From Hypholoma sublateritium FD-334 SS-4 (taxonomy: Eukaryota > Basidiomycota > Agaricomycetes > Agaricales > Strophariaceae), in NCBI GenBank assembly GCA_000827495.1, contig KN817542.1, positions 108,178-172,177 on the forward strand: a stretch of DNA of 64,000 bases. Reading direction: 5' to 3'. Under the pieces are notes generated by a model. The model did not search any database. It was not told the DNA's origin and saw only the letters and a program-made list of their open reading frames with translations. Position numbers and translations under genes: made by a program. Shown one piece after another: positions 11,545 to 22,770 of the stretch. Numbering within the stretch: the first letter of the stretch is position 1; each line of letters starts with the position of its first letter.

Positions 11545-14500
11545 ATGGACTCGCACAAACCACGCACGTATGGCAAACGAGCTGGTACAAAGCGAAAGCA
11601 GGAGACATGCTCGCCGATTCACGAGCGGCCCACCACACCTACCTTCACGCCTACAAAACGTCGGAAAATATCTCCGCCGCCTGTGGCAGGGACTGCAAGC
11701 CCGTCGCCCAATCCCGCAGAAAGTCCCAATGGACCAGAACACGTTGAGCCGTCGAATACATCCAAAGTTACAGTGAAAATCGGCGTCAATGCCCGTAAAG
11801 CGACTGCAAAGGCTACAATATCTCGCTTGCCTAGCAACGGTGCCCAGACGAAGTTAGCGCAAGACCTGTCGGGAATCTTTGACGCCATGTTGTCTCCCGC
11901 TTCTACCTCTACATCGCCCACAAAGCTAGCTAAGCGCATGCTGGCTCGCTCCAAAACTGAGTCGTCAGTGGACAGCCCATCGGCTTCCCAAGCGACAGTC
12001 AATGGCCTGGAACGAACGGCCTCTCTCCCTTCACTGCCTCCTTCACCTTCGAAAGTTCTCAATCGCTCATTTAGTTCGGTGGGGTCGCTGCTTCCTATGC
12101 TTCCGCCAGCCTCGAAAACGACAACGCGCACATATGCCGGCAAATACCGCTCGTTTCTTGTTCCCGTACCTTCTTCGAATTCCCGGATGCAAGACGCCGA
12201 CGAACAATTCGAGACGCGCGAGTCATACAGCTCGCTACGAAGTCGCTGGGACGTCGATAACTCAGAAGACGACCCCTACCCCACTGCGGCCTCGCCCTCC
12301 AAGTCCAAATCATCCAAATCTAATTCCGCGACACCTGATATGTCCCCATTCCGTAGTGGGAAAGGAAAATCGAAGGCTTCCAGTTCTGCTGTACGTCCAG
12401 CCCCCATTCCGTACGGGATGTCAAACCCTCTCAAAAGTATTTCGGAGTTACGCAATAAGGGAGAGAGCCGGCGGTTTTTAGACGAGCTGGGGTATCTATT
12501 CGAAGGAATGGACGGGCACGGAGGTCTGGGGCTACGGCGCGCTAGGTGAGTATGTAGTGCATGCATGTTGGTACATTAGCTAACAGCACGGCGTTTTAAA
12601 TCCAGCGCCCTGGAGATCACGACTAAACTGTGCGACGACGACTTTACCCGCAAGGCAAAGGCGACAGACTTCTATACCAGAACTTGGGATTTATTTATTG
12701 CAGCGGGCTCTGGAAAAGGGGAGGACAAGGCAAGACCTGTGCCTTGATATTATGGGGAGAGAAAGCTGAATATATCGTTGCAGATCTTAGATATTCTACT
12801 GGTTTTCTTTGTGGCTCTCGTTGCCCGTGACCCAGCATCTCTAGTAGAATTAACTCAGCGATCTGTATCCCCTCCGCCGTCACCGTCGTGTCACTCAAAG
12901 CAACGGTCGACGCCGAAAAAGGAACAAGAGACGTCGTTCTTCGCTGCGCTGTTTCGTGTCCTTGATCTGAACCCACCGAAACTGGATCCCTTGATCTTCA
13001 TGGCATCTCACTCTGCGAGCGACATCGATTTAAAGAATGCTGGCATAAATAAGAAGGATAGGACATTGGTATGTTTTTACTGATCTCTTAATGGATATCA
13101 ACTCATCATCAACAGCTAAATACGATTTATAACACTATCAGCACGAAATCAAATTTATTTCCCGGAAGTACAACAGTGAGTTAAGCTCTTTTTCTGCTCG
13201 AGCGAACATTCATGTGTTTTATAGACTTCTATTTCTCTCCTGGTTGCATTCTCTCTTCAATCGTTGCCTCCCCATTCAATTCCGATAAATCACTTCCCAG
13301 CACTCCTTGCGTCCCTTCGTTCATCTCTTTCTTCTGGTGCATCCATCTCCCTCACTTCATCACTTTCCTCTCGATGGCTTAGCGCCGCCAACGCGACACC
13401 TTATTTGAGCATATATTATCACCTTCGATTGCTCGACATGTATCTCCTCGACCAATGGGATACTCCCCGCGACGAGTTCAGCCAGGACTCATTAACAGAC
13501 GATGAATGTCTGCAGCTCAATGACAATGCGATGAGCAAAGCGCGAGAAGAATGGTTGGCAGACGACCTCGGTGCGCTTGGGGTTTGTATTGAGCTCGCGG
13601 CGAAGGGGCAGGAACATGAATCTTGTAAATTTTTATCGTTTTATCGTTTCAACCGCCGTATAACTCATTGATTCTAAACTTGATTGCCAGTTCCTGCCCG
13701 CAAATACCTAGACACCACCCTCCGCGTCCTCGTCACCCTTACGCACATGGATAAACTGTGGGCGCGGAAAGTCGTGCAAGGGGACTACACAATCGGCTGC
13801 CTGTTACGGACACTCTCCGCCGCCGGGCGCGATATACAGTCTGCTAAAGCACCCATTGTGAAGAAAGAAGAAGACGCTGATGGCGAGCGGGGGTCAGATG
13901 GCGCGGACGCCAGCGCCGGTGGCCGGGAGTCCGACGCACAGGCGCTCGACACGCTGTGCCTGGCACTTGGCCTGCTCACGAACATCGTGCAAAGCGTCGA
14001 CGATACCAAGGACATTATCCGCGAGACGTGTGAGTCCACCCTTCGTGCGCTCACGCCGAACCATACTAACGACCAACCGCGATCCCAGACCTGGATCCCG
14101 TGTGTCCGCTCCGGAAGCCCGCGTGCGGCCGGAAGTGCGCCTGCACCCGGCGCGTAAGCGGCATCCAGATCCTCGCAGCCCTCTATACGCAGCAGCAGGC
14201 CAAGCTCGACGCAGCGTCCACCACCTCTTTTGCCTCTCCCGCCGCTGCCGCCGACACTCCCGAGGCACTCGCCGAGGCCGACGCGTCCTTCCTCCGCGGG
14301 CACCTCGCTATATTGTTCGGGCTACTCATGGCCGGGAGCGCGGAGAACGAGGCTGGCATGCTCGCGGCGCTGCCGTCGCCGTTCGTGGCGGTGGCGGCGG
14401 ACGCTAAGAAGGTAAAGGCGGTGCGGAGCGCGAAGCTCGCCCGCCTCGCGGAACAAGCACGGGACTTTGCGGCTTTCTACACGGCGGTCAGCGGTAACAT

Positions 14501-14576
14501 TGGTGGGGACGGGGAGAGTAAGGTCGCCGGTGACGTCGTCCGCTTTTTGGAGGCGAAGCGGGACGCGGTTTTCTAG
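11545..14576 (+). CDS. WAPL: Wapl-family cohesin release factor
   Basis: Seven exons (11545-12545, 12606-12729, 12784-13068, 13116-13175, 13225-13624, 13691-14029, 14089-14576) give 898 aa. The first 300 residues are disordered and Ser/Pro/Lys-rich with an NLS-like KRRK. The Wapl domain starts with ELRNKGESRRFLDELGYLFE and continues RRASALEITTKLCDDDFTRK to the end, an all-helical HEAT-like fold. Wapl binds Pds5-cohesin and opens the Smc3-kleisin gate, removing cohesin from chromatin. Intron 2 (12730-12783) has a GC donor (AAG|GCAAGA), which is needed to keep the frame. The second half is clearly richer in GC than the first. It converges on the tRNase Z gene, with 158 nt between stops. Confidence 0.92.
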
Positions 14577-14734
14577 GATCGAGTCCACTTGTTGGGTTCG
14601 TGGGTATACATATCTCGGAGCTGTTTTTTTTTTCCCGTTGAGTTGGGCATTATTGTATAGTACATGTACATATCGCAGCATTACATTAGTGACAGGATAT
14701 TGGTTAATGGTAGCGTGGGGATTGGACAGGCAAT

Positions 14735-17700
14735 CTAACCAAGTTGCTTTTTTACTCCCGACCACGGTGATGGTGATGGCGACCGGTGGCCGGTGCTCAG
14801 TCGTCTTCGCGCCGAAGGTTCAGGTTCAGGGCTAGGGCTTCCCATGTGGTTCTCAATGTGCTCGATGGCTTGCACCATCGGCCTCAGATAGAACTGGATT
14901 TTCCACATTTCGCCGATGGTTAGATTGAGATGGTCGAACGCGGGCACAATCTGCCGCTCCCGGTTGAACGACAGCGGCGTCATCCGCGGCAGACCGCGCC
15001 GCCCGACAAGATCCGGGGGCACCTTGGCGTACCGCGCGGAGAAATGCGTCAGGAGGATGTTCTTCGCATTCATCCTGGCGGTGTCCCATGTATCAGCATG
15101 CACTGCACAGGAGAGAGGTGGGAGGCACTCACGCCATGCCCTCTGCGATCGCCTGTCCTACCGTGCTGTGTGCTTTCTTCTTCGCAAGCGCCAGCTCGTC
15201 TTGGCTCATGGTCGCCTCGTGGATCAGCAGCGTCGAGTTCATCCCAAGCTTGCGGAGGCCGGGCGAAGGTGCTGTATCACCCGAGAAACTGATGATATAC
15301 GCGTGAATACTCGGTCATCCTGGACTGCGAAAGGCTACTGACGTGATGCTCCACCCGTCTTTGTGTCGGAAGGAAGCGCCATAGCACTTGCAGCGATGAT
15401 CGACGTCCGCGGTCTTGAAGTACTCTAGCCCAAGCGCATCGCACATCCGGCTCGCACTTTCCCGGGACCTAAAAACAACGAAGTTGAGGGAAGATCTGCA
15501 TGCTGGTTTGAAGGTACGTACTTGTTGTACTCCAGCCAGGGCTCGTCACCGCCGATTTTCCAGAGGCCAGTTGTCAAGTATCTGCCCAAATGATTGAAGT
15601 GGATGGATTCGCTGAGCACGGGGATGACGCCATTCCCGGAGGGGTCGTCGATCCCTATGTCCTGGACATCCTGCACCTCACGGAGGTACAAGTGTACGCT
15701 GCGGAGGCTGACGACATACAACGGCTCGTTTGGTGGGGGGTCAAGCTGGGGCAGCAGCTCAGTATGCGCGGTGCTTGAACAACATTTATAGATACACACC
15801 TCCCGTCTCTTTGCAAGGATTTGCGACAGGCCCATGTGGTGGTCGCCGTGGATGTGGGAGATAAAGATGCATTTGAGGTCACGCAGCGTCTTCCACACAC
15901 TGTCGGGGCCGTCTAGGCCATGCGCGCGCACAAGTTGCCCCCACGTCCCTTCTCCCGCATCTAGTAAGATATTTCCCCAGCCCGGAATTTTGACCAGCGT
16001 CGACAGCACTGGGAAGTACATGAGCGTCAGCTCCATCGACGAACATGACGGTACTTCGCGCGCGCACCATTTCGGTACTTGCTGGGCAAGCTTCCGCCTG
16101 TGCCCAGCGTTATAATGCCGACGTCTGCGCCTTCCACCGGGTCGATTTCTCGACGCGCAATGACCTCCGCGATGGATGCATGCGCCTGCGTCGTATATCT
16201 TTGAAGCGCCGGTGAGATTTTGAGCACTTCGGTGCCGTTTACGAGCGGGTGGAATCTATCCGCAGCGACGATCACAGGATCCGGCGCAGGGGCCGACCAT
16301 GGGCGCATAACATTCTGAAGAGTGGATGACATCGTCTGTATTTTCACTGGAAGTCCAGGAACACCTTTATGAAAGTCAGCGGCGAATATGAGATGTATAT
16401 GCATAAAACGGGAGCATACTTGACAGGTCTCTCTTGGGGGTTAGCGAGTACTTAGGCAGGGGGAATATCTTGTCATCTATTGAAGACAGGCGCAGCTGGT
16501 TTTCGCTAACACTTGTAAATGTTATTGGATCAGGACAAAACTCTCGCGAGGCGATGATATGCTATGTGACACCAATTAAAAGTGTCCCGTGCAGTAGGTG
16601 AGGTATGAACATACGTTTGTTTCTGGCCCGAAGCCACGCAAAAAGGTCTTGTACATTTCATCATCTAGTACGCCGTCGCCGCATGTCTGATAGATAGTTC
16701 GAAGAATGAATTTTGGCTCTTCCTTAGCGGAAAGGGAGGAAGAGTCTTCGGACCAAATATTACGGTAAAAGTCCGAACTTTGGAAAGCAGACAGCAAACT
16801 CGATACGTGCGCTGGTGTAGGTACGTCTAGAACGAGAATAGCCTATGAGACACAAATTCAGTTGAACGTCGGGCGTTACGAGTCCTGTGCAAAGCACATA
16901 CCGCAGGGGGGTCCTCTTTGCCAAGGACATCCTCTGGCTGAATCGTCCGTGTAACCTTTTCTCCGTCGACCTTCACTTCAATCGTAATCGGTTGCCCGCT
17001 CGCCAGCGTTGCACGCACTCTCCCGTTGGGAATTCCCAGAGCTTTCGCTTTTGCAGCGTCGAACTTCCCCCGGTATCGTGGGCCTATGACCAGGTAGCAC
17101 ATTGTTGGTGAGGTCTTGGGAAACGGGTTTGTGAATGTGGGCAGCTGCTTCCAAAAACTTTCGGGTCTGGTTCTGCTCATGGTTTCAACCTGCCTGAGGG
17201 TCAGAGATGCATACTATAACCCTATAACCATGCAAGCGGGGACCTACGTCGACACTGGACAAAATAGGCTGATCTACCCAGCGATCCAAATAATCAGTAT
17301 ATGCTATTATGATTCGTAACGAGGAATCTGACCAGCGAGAGTTGCACGGTTGCTCCGTGCCACTTCCTCCGGTGAAGGAATGTTTGTTCCAGGAAACATA
17401 TGCTGGATCATCGTCTTCCGGTGGGCATTCGCTTCATCCTCGTAGGCATCAACGCCTTCGTTTGTAACTTCTGTGCCTGTGAATGCCTCATCGCCCACAT
17501 TCATACGCTTGCGTGGCGCGTCGGCAGAGAGGTCGCGCTTCCGTTTCACAGCAGTTTCTGCGAACTTGTCGTCATATTGTATGGTCGTTCCGTCTGTTGA
17601 TTCCGTTGCAGAGGGAGGAAGAGGCACTTCGAGAGAAGGAATTGCAGGAATAGCATACACAGTAACATTTTCGTCGGTGAAACATGGTTTGGGATCGGTA

Positions 17701-18153
17701 GTCGTTGTCCAGGGTGTTTCCGATGTTTTCAGTGCAATGGAGTCCCTTGGACAAGTCAGAATGAGCCAACAATATACACGACCATGCGTTACCTGTATGT
17801 ATAGGTACGCATACTGGCAAGCAGGTGGTTCAGTCCAGGGGGTCCAATGAGTTGCAGATTATTAATCGTCGCGTCCGCAAATGACATGATTAGCCCTGGG
17901 ACGTGTCTGGGATAAGTCAATGCGAGCAGACGATGTCTGCATACAACGCACCAGGAAGTCCGCCGATCTTTTCTACCCGTGACTGCGTGAAGAAGAGGCA
18001 CTTCGTCCGCCGCCAAAGCCGGCCGCTCTGCAGAAACGAGCGCATCGTGTTCTCGCTCGTGTTGAACATGTACTTGTGGTCGTTGAAGACAACTAGGATG
18101 GCGGGCTCCGTGTCGGAGGACAGAGCCGAGACGACCTCCGTAGACCATTGCAT
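14735..18153 (-). CDS. TRZ1: tRNase Z, long form (tRNA 3'-processing endonuclease)
   Basis: Thirteen exons (17952-18153, 17793-17895, 17333-17745, 17248-17273, 16902-17189, 16615-16842, 16420-16561, 16068-16364, 15800-16008, 15522-15745, 15343-15468, 15133-15288, 14735-15074) encode 917 aa, the usual length of ELAC2/Trz1. The N-terminal half is the inactive beta-lactamase-like lobe (VVFNDHKYMFNTSENT, LQLIGPPGLNHLLASMRTY). The C-terminal half is catalytic, with LGTGGSLPSKYRN, the metal-binding SHIHGDHH near residue 618, FSGDT and LLTHFSARY. The enzyme cuts the 3' trailer from pre-tRNAs in nucleus and mitochondria. ATG 18153 fits the family start MxWST; no clear mitochondrial presequence is seen. 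Exon 4 is only 26 nt. Intron 9 (15746-15799) is 54 nt and stop-free in frame. Confidence 0.93.
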
Positions 18154-18562
18154 GTCTATTTTTCTTTCGCTTTGTTCACGCCTTCCGGCCTTTGGATCTG
18201 TGGCTGGCCGTAGTGTCAATATCCGTGGCGCAGGTGTAGTTTGGCGTAGAGGAGTATGATGAACCTTCGGTAGGAGTCGATAAATACTTGAAGCCAGCTT
18301 TTTAACTAGGAGTCTGGGCCGTGCCTCAGGTTGGGCTCAGGCCGGATATACTTTTGGGGAGAGAGGAGGTGTGGAGGTTGGCGTACGTATTGACTCGTTC
18401 GAACTTGTCCAAATTTTGCAGACGTCAACGGGCCGGGTATACCGAAGTTGGCTTAGTCATTCCCGTTGCCGTTTCAGCTGAACGCCTCCCGAGCCCACAC
18501 CGTTTCCATTACCGCCATCCTCGCAGAGCGGGCCTTCCGCCCATCCTCTACTTGTCTACAGC
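18154..18562. other. Divergent promoter region (TRZ1 / YTP1-like)
   Basis: 409 bases between the two divergent start codons. No TATA box is obvious. The tRNase Z frame stays open upstream of ATG 18153 to about 18219, but without an ATG. Confidence 0.45.
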
Positions 18563-20669
18563 ATGCATATCCTCGTGCGCACATGCTTTACTTTCCTCTT
18601 TGCTCTGAATGCACTCGCGCATGACCACCACGACGAACTCACGGAAGAGGAGACCTCTGCCCCGATCGACAACATCCTGTGGATACACATATTGCTGCAA
18701 TCCTTGGTATGGGGCGTGATATTTCCAATTGGGATGGTACTTGGGCTTTCGAGGAGTAGATGGCACGTACCACTGCAGGTGAGCATACCTTTCTCGCGCA
18801 CATGCGCCAAGCACTAGGCTAGAGTTTGGTCACCGATCCCCGTCTTACATCTATGTGTAGGTAACTGGCTATGCTCTGACAGTCGGAGGCTACATCCTGG
18901 GCCACTCGCACAAAGGACGCGCGTTCCTTGCTGGGGTCCACGGCAAATTCGCCAACATACTCATTGTCCCTATTCTCGGACAACTCGCCGTCGGAATCTA
19001 TCTGAAGCTGCACATCAACGAGAAATCAATTCGGCCATATATCGTTACTCTGCACGGAATAATAGGCAAGGCCTACCCCATATTCGGCTGGGCACAGATC
19101 CTCTTTGGTTTCATTGCTTTCCGAGGGTATTGTCGTGGGGGCGCACTCGGTGAGCTGAACTCATGAGTGTGCCACATTTACACTTACACCTCTCCAGGAC
19201 AATGTCTCGCGCATTATATCATGGGTAGCGGATTTATTGCATACTCCGTTATGATGACAATCATCCTTTTGGTTGGCGAGCAATGGATACGTAGAAGTGG
19301 ACGAAGTCCCGAATTCTTTGACTCGGTAGTCATCACTCTTTGGGTGCGCACCGTTTCTTTTTGTATTAAATTTGAATTAAGCTTCTTCGTAGGGTATTGG
19401 TGGGTATCACTACTCTGTCCATTTTCTGATTTCTCGTGCTAAAATCACCTCCAGTCAACACTTTCACAGAACATCACGGCGGCGCGTGGTCCGTCAAAGA
19501 CATGCAGCATACGTACGTGTCAGAATTACAGCTTCTTACACACTGATCTTATTCCTAATCCCAGAATCATGGGCGTCCTTTGTACGACCTCTTCTCAAAA
19601 TCTATTCCATGACGCTAAAGCTAGCCTTAGGGTGGACGGGCGGAATTCTGGGAATCTTCCTGTCACGGAATAACCAAGTGAGCAACCCCATAAATCATTT
19701 CGACATCAGCTCATTCTTCCACAGCGCAACGTAGTCCCCGGAATAATGTACGAGCAACAGCTGTCTCCCCCATCTCAGCCGCTCACCCCTACACAGCATC
19801 TTCCTCACAGGGTGGGGCATGTCCGGCCACGCTCAGGCACTCATGATCTCGACCCAAGTGCGTCTCCCCGTAACCCACAGCATCAATCACTCACTGCGCA
19901 ATAGGTGCACGCCATGTTCGGCTACACGCTCATGCTCGCGGGCCTGACGCGCATCCTCGAAGTCTGCTTCTTCGCACCGTCGTTCGCCGTGGACGCCGCG
20001 GACGACGACAACCGCAGCGAGCACACCCTCGCCGATGGCGCGGGCGCGCGCCCCCAAGCGCAGCAGTCCGCGAAGGCCGCCGCGTCGCGCTCGTTCCGCT
20101 TCCTCCCTCCTTTCGTGCGTGGCCCCCCTCCCACTATTTCTGCCCCCCGCGTCTGATACACATCTCTTCCTGCGTAGCTCCTGGTCGCCGCAGGGTAAGC
20201 GCGCGTCCACTCGTTGATTGACACCGCGCTGATCGTTCATCTTGCAGACTGCTCTTCATGTCCGCGACGGACGAGGAGCTGCGGTACGCGCACGGCCTCG
20301 AGCTGGACCACGTCACGTACATCCTCAGCGTCTTCAGGCGAGTCGCCCCCACCCCTCCGCACAGGCTCGCGTGCTAACAATCTCACTTGTGGCGTCGCTC
20401 AAATAAATAGCATGGCGTTCCTCCTCTACGCGTTCATCGTCAGCCTCGTCAGCCTGTACTCGACGTCCGGGCGGAACGCACCGGGCGCCGCAGGGGGCGC
20501 GGGCGCCATCGACGAGCGCGCGATCGAGCTCGTGTCGCCGCGCGGCGCGGCGAAGTGGTACGCGCGCGTGCCGACGCAGGGCGCGGGGCCGCACGCGCAT
20601 GTGCTGGGCGACGATGACGAGGAGGAGGAGGAGGATATGATGGCGCCGCATTTGAGCATCCGCCGATGA
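18563..20669 (+). CDS. YTP1: Ytp1-like multi-pass membrane protein
   Basis: Thirteen exons (18563-18778, 18861-19149, 19198-19343, 19393-19399, 19455-19512, 19565-19581, 19631-19677, 19725-19747, 19797-19857, 19905-20114, 20178-20194, 20248-20337, 20411-20669) encode 479 aa. A signal peptide (MHILVRTCFTFLFALNALA) is followed by about ten hydrophobic segments, a His-rich luminal start (HDHHDE), the DUF2427-type half and the Ytp1 half with NTFTEHHGGAWSVKDMQHT and GWGMSGHAQALM. Conserved His residues recall cytochrome b561-type haem proteins; function in yeast is unknown. Exon 4 is 7 nt (GGTATTG) and is required to read WGIVNTF; exons 6 and 11 are 17 nt each. The last intron uses a GC donor (AG|GCGAGT). 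GC content rises steeply in the 3' third. Confidence 0.88.
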
Positions 20670-21738
20670 GCGCGCGGCGCGGCGGTGTGCAGGAGGCGCG
20701 GCGCTGGAGTGGTGCGGATGGACAGTACGGAGTTGCATAGGTACCGGAGCAGACGGCTTGTGTACTCTAGCAGGACGGATAACGGCTAATTTATTGATTT
20801 CCCTGGCACGAGCATATCCTGAAGTAAGTACTACTCGCATTCCGCATTCAAAAAATGTCTGCAGTACGCGTTCGTTGTATCCGTTCGTCCTGTATACTTC
20901 GCGTTCTTCAAGCTTGCACTGGATTTTTCGGCGGCGCGGCGCAGTGCAAATATGTAAGATCTGCTGGAAAACCCGGGAGAACTTATTTAATCCGACAGGT
21001 ATCGTCGGGAATTATATTCACGGCGCTCCCAGCTCGGGAAGAATGTGTTTTGGGTGTAAGAAACCTCCCGACATGCGGCTGCGTTCGGTGAAGCGCAGTG
21101 CATCGGCCATGCATGGCCCACTGGCAGAACTCCGCCCACATCTCATGGATATTTGTTCGCCATATTTCTGCTCCGCAAGGCGCCAAAGTGCGACCGGCCG
21201 TAAGCACGGACGCCTGGGCTCAAAAAGCAACGCGTTTTTCCCCGTCGACAGAGGACTGCCCTGCAGCGCACATGCGACCGTGCGGATAACCCGTCAGGGC
21301 GCAGGCACCTTGGGGGTGGGACGCCCGCGGATCTCTTAGTGCATAAGTAGCAGCGCGGCAGGCCACGAATTTCACGCACCCGGAGCGCGCACACTGTACT
21401 TACGGTGGCGAAAACGCACGGAGAACGTTGTCGCGCGTCTCAACGCTCAAGAGCGCGGCCCCGGGCCGGGGTAATCGATGGGTTATTAATAGCTCGCAAA
21501 AAATTTACCGCACAAAAAATAATCACGGCGGAGAAGGGAGACGGAAATTTTCGTGTCGCGCGCGCGGCCTTGAGAAATGGCGGGAATATCCAGGGCGAAT
21601 GTGATGTGGATCCTTGCGAGGTAATAATACAACATGAGCGATGCAACAGTCGAAATACAACGGCGCGGCGCACGCTGAGACCCGGGGGTCTGACAGCAAG
21701 GCGCGCCCGACGGGCGGGTGAAAAATGCAGGCGGCACA
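20670..21738. other. Intergenic, GC-rich, with F-box relic
   Basis: No intact gene. Long open frames here lack ATG starts and splice partners. It contains the short decayed F-box copy at 21000-21120. Confidence 0.4.
21000..21120 (-). pseudogene. Relic of an F-box propeller gene
   Basis: The minus strand of 21041-21112 aligns by eye with 27291-27367 of F-box gene 2, sharing long matches such as GATGCACT and CACCGAACGCAG or CTACCGAACGCAG. The conceptual translation keeps AWPMHCASPNA against AWLMHYALPNA, then SYTQNTFF against SYIQKHIS. Homology fades on both sides and the frame ends at TAA near 21000, so this is a decayed 3' fragment of a duplicated copy. Confidence 0.6.
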
Positions 21739-22351
21739 TCACTTCTCCGGCGCGTCCGTGTCCATGGCGTCGCCATCCGCCTGGGGGCCGACGATCGAGA
21801 AGTGCTTTCCGGGGCGGGATACGATGGCGAGGGCGGGGTCGGCGCTGGAGACGCGGATGAAGCGCAGGAGGTGGACGAAGGCGACCTCCTTGGTGTCCCA
21901 GGTGCGGAAGAGGGCGACGGTCGCGGGGTGCGTGAGGTCGATGATCTCTGCGCGGGGTCAGTCGGCGGACATAGGGATATGGGGGAGGCGCACCCATGCC
22001 GGTGCGGTAGACCTCGGCCTCGCGCAGCTTGATGTCCTCGAGCTTCTGCTGGGCGGTGCTCTTCGGGCGGCCGCGGCGGCGCGCGGCGACCTCTGCGGCG
22101 AGGGCGGCGTCGTGGCGGGTGAGCCAGACGTCGGCGATGAGGGCGTGCAGCTCGGGGAGGGAGAGGACGCCGGCGTCGGGGACGGCGAAGAAGAAGAAGC
22201 CGTAGAGGTCGACGAGGGAGTGCTGCTTCGTGCTGCGCTTGCTCGCGAGGTTGCCGAGCTTGCCCTTGCGGAGGGCGTTGCGCGCGAGCTGGCCGGCCTT
22301 GCGCGAGGCGGGGTGGAAGAGCTTTTCCTTGGCGGGGGCGGCGGGGGCCAT
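21739..22351 (-). CDS. TMA16: Tma16 translation machinery-associated protein
   Basis: Two exons (21994-22351 and 21739-21947, intron 46 nt) encode 188 aa, close to yeast Tma16 (178 aa). Recognised by a basic N-terminus (FHPASRKAGQLARNALRK), a middle block LVDLYGFFFFAVPDAGVLSL, KSTAQQKLEDIKLREAEVYR, and the C-terminal IDLTHPATVALFRTWDTKEV. Tma16 is a nuclear 60S-ribosome biogenesis factor. Its ATG is only 77 nt from the divergent MZT1 ATG, so they must share a promoter. Coding DNA is extremely GC-rich. Confidence 0.88.
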
Positions 22352-22428
22352 GGCGGGGGGAAAAAAGGAGCGTGGGAAGGGTGCTTAGTGAGCGCCGCGG
22401 GTGTGCTGTGCGGGGCATTCACACTGTC
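22352..22428. promoter_or_regulatory. Shared bidirectional promoter TMA16 / MZT1
   Basis: Just 77 bases separate the two divergent start codons, so 5' leaders and promoter elements must overlap or lie inside this gap. No TATA box seen. Confidence 0.5.
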
Positions 22429-22726
22429 ATGTCGACCAGGGAGGCGGAGCGCAACGCGTCTGCGCAGCAGACGCTGGACAGTGAGTGGGGTGCCTGCGGT
22501 GCGGGGTCGTGCTGACGGGCGCAGTATTGTACGAGATCGCGACGCTGCTGAACACGCAGCTGGACAAGGCGACGCTGGCGACGTGCATCGGGATGGTGGA
22601 GAACGGGGCGAACCCCGAGGCGCTTGCAGTCCGTGCTGTCCTTTGTGTGTGACGCCTGCTGACGTTGCACAGGCGGTGATCCAGGAACTCAGACGGGAGG
22701 GCGGGGCACGCGATGCGAATAGATAG
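22429..22726 (+). CDS. MZT1: Mitotic-spindle organizing protein 1 (Mzt1/Mozart1)
   Basis: A 69-aa protein from three exons (22429-22480, 22525-22628, 22673-22726; introns 44 and 44 nt). The core [18 protein letters not shown], then [20 protein letters not shown], is the full Mozart1 signature. Mzt1 binds the N-termini of gamma-tubulin complex proteins and is needed for microtubule nucleation at spindle pole bodies. The exons are too short to stand out as open frames; the gene was found from the motif and splice sites. Its stop lies only 44 nt before the Zds-family ATG. Confidence 0.92.
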
Positions 22727-22770
22727 ACACTTGTACCAAACAGTAGCCAATTTTACGCTCTGCTCCCACC

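Noticed and set aside
20758..21339. A 193-residue plus-strand frame
   Set aside because: No ATG at its start, no family, and it overlaps the F-box relic read on the other strand.
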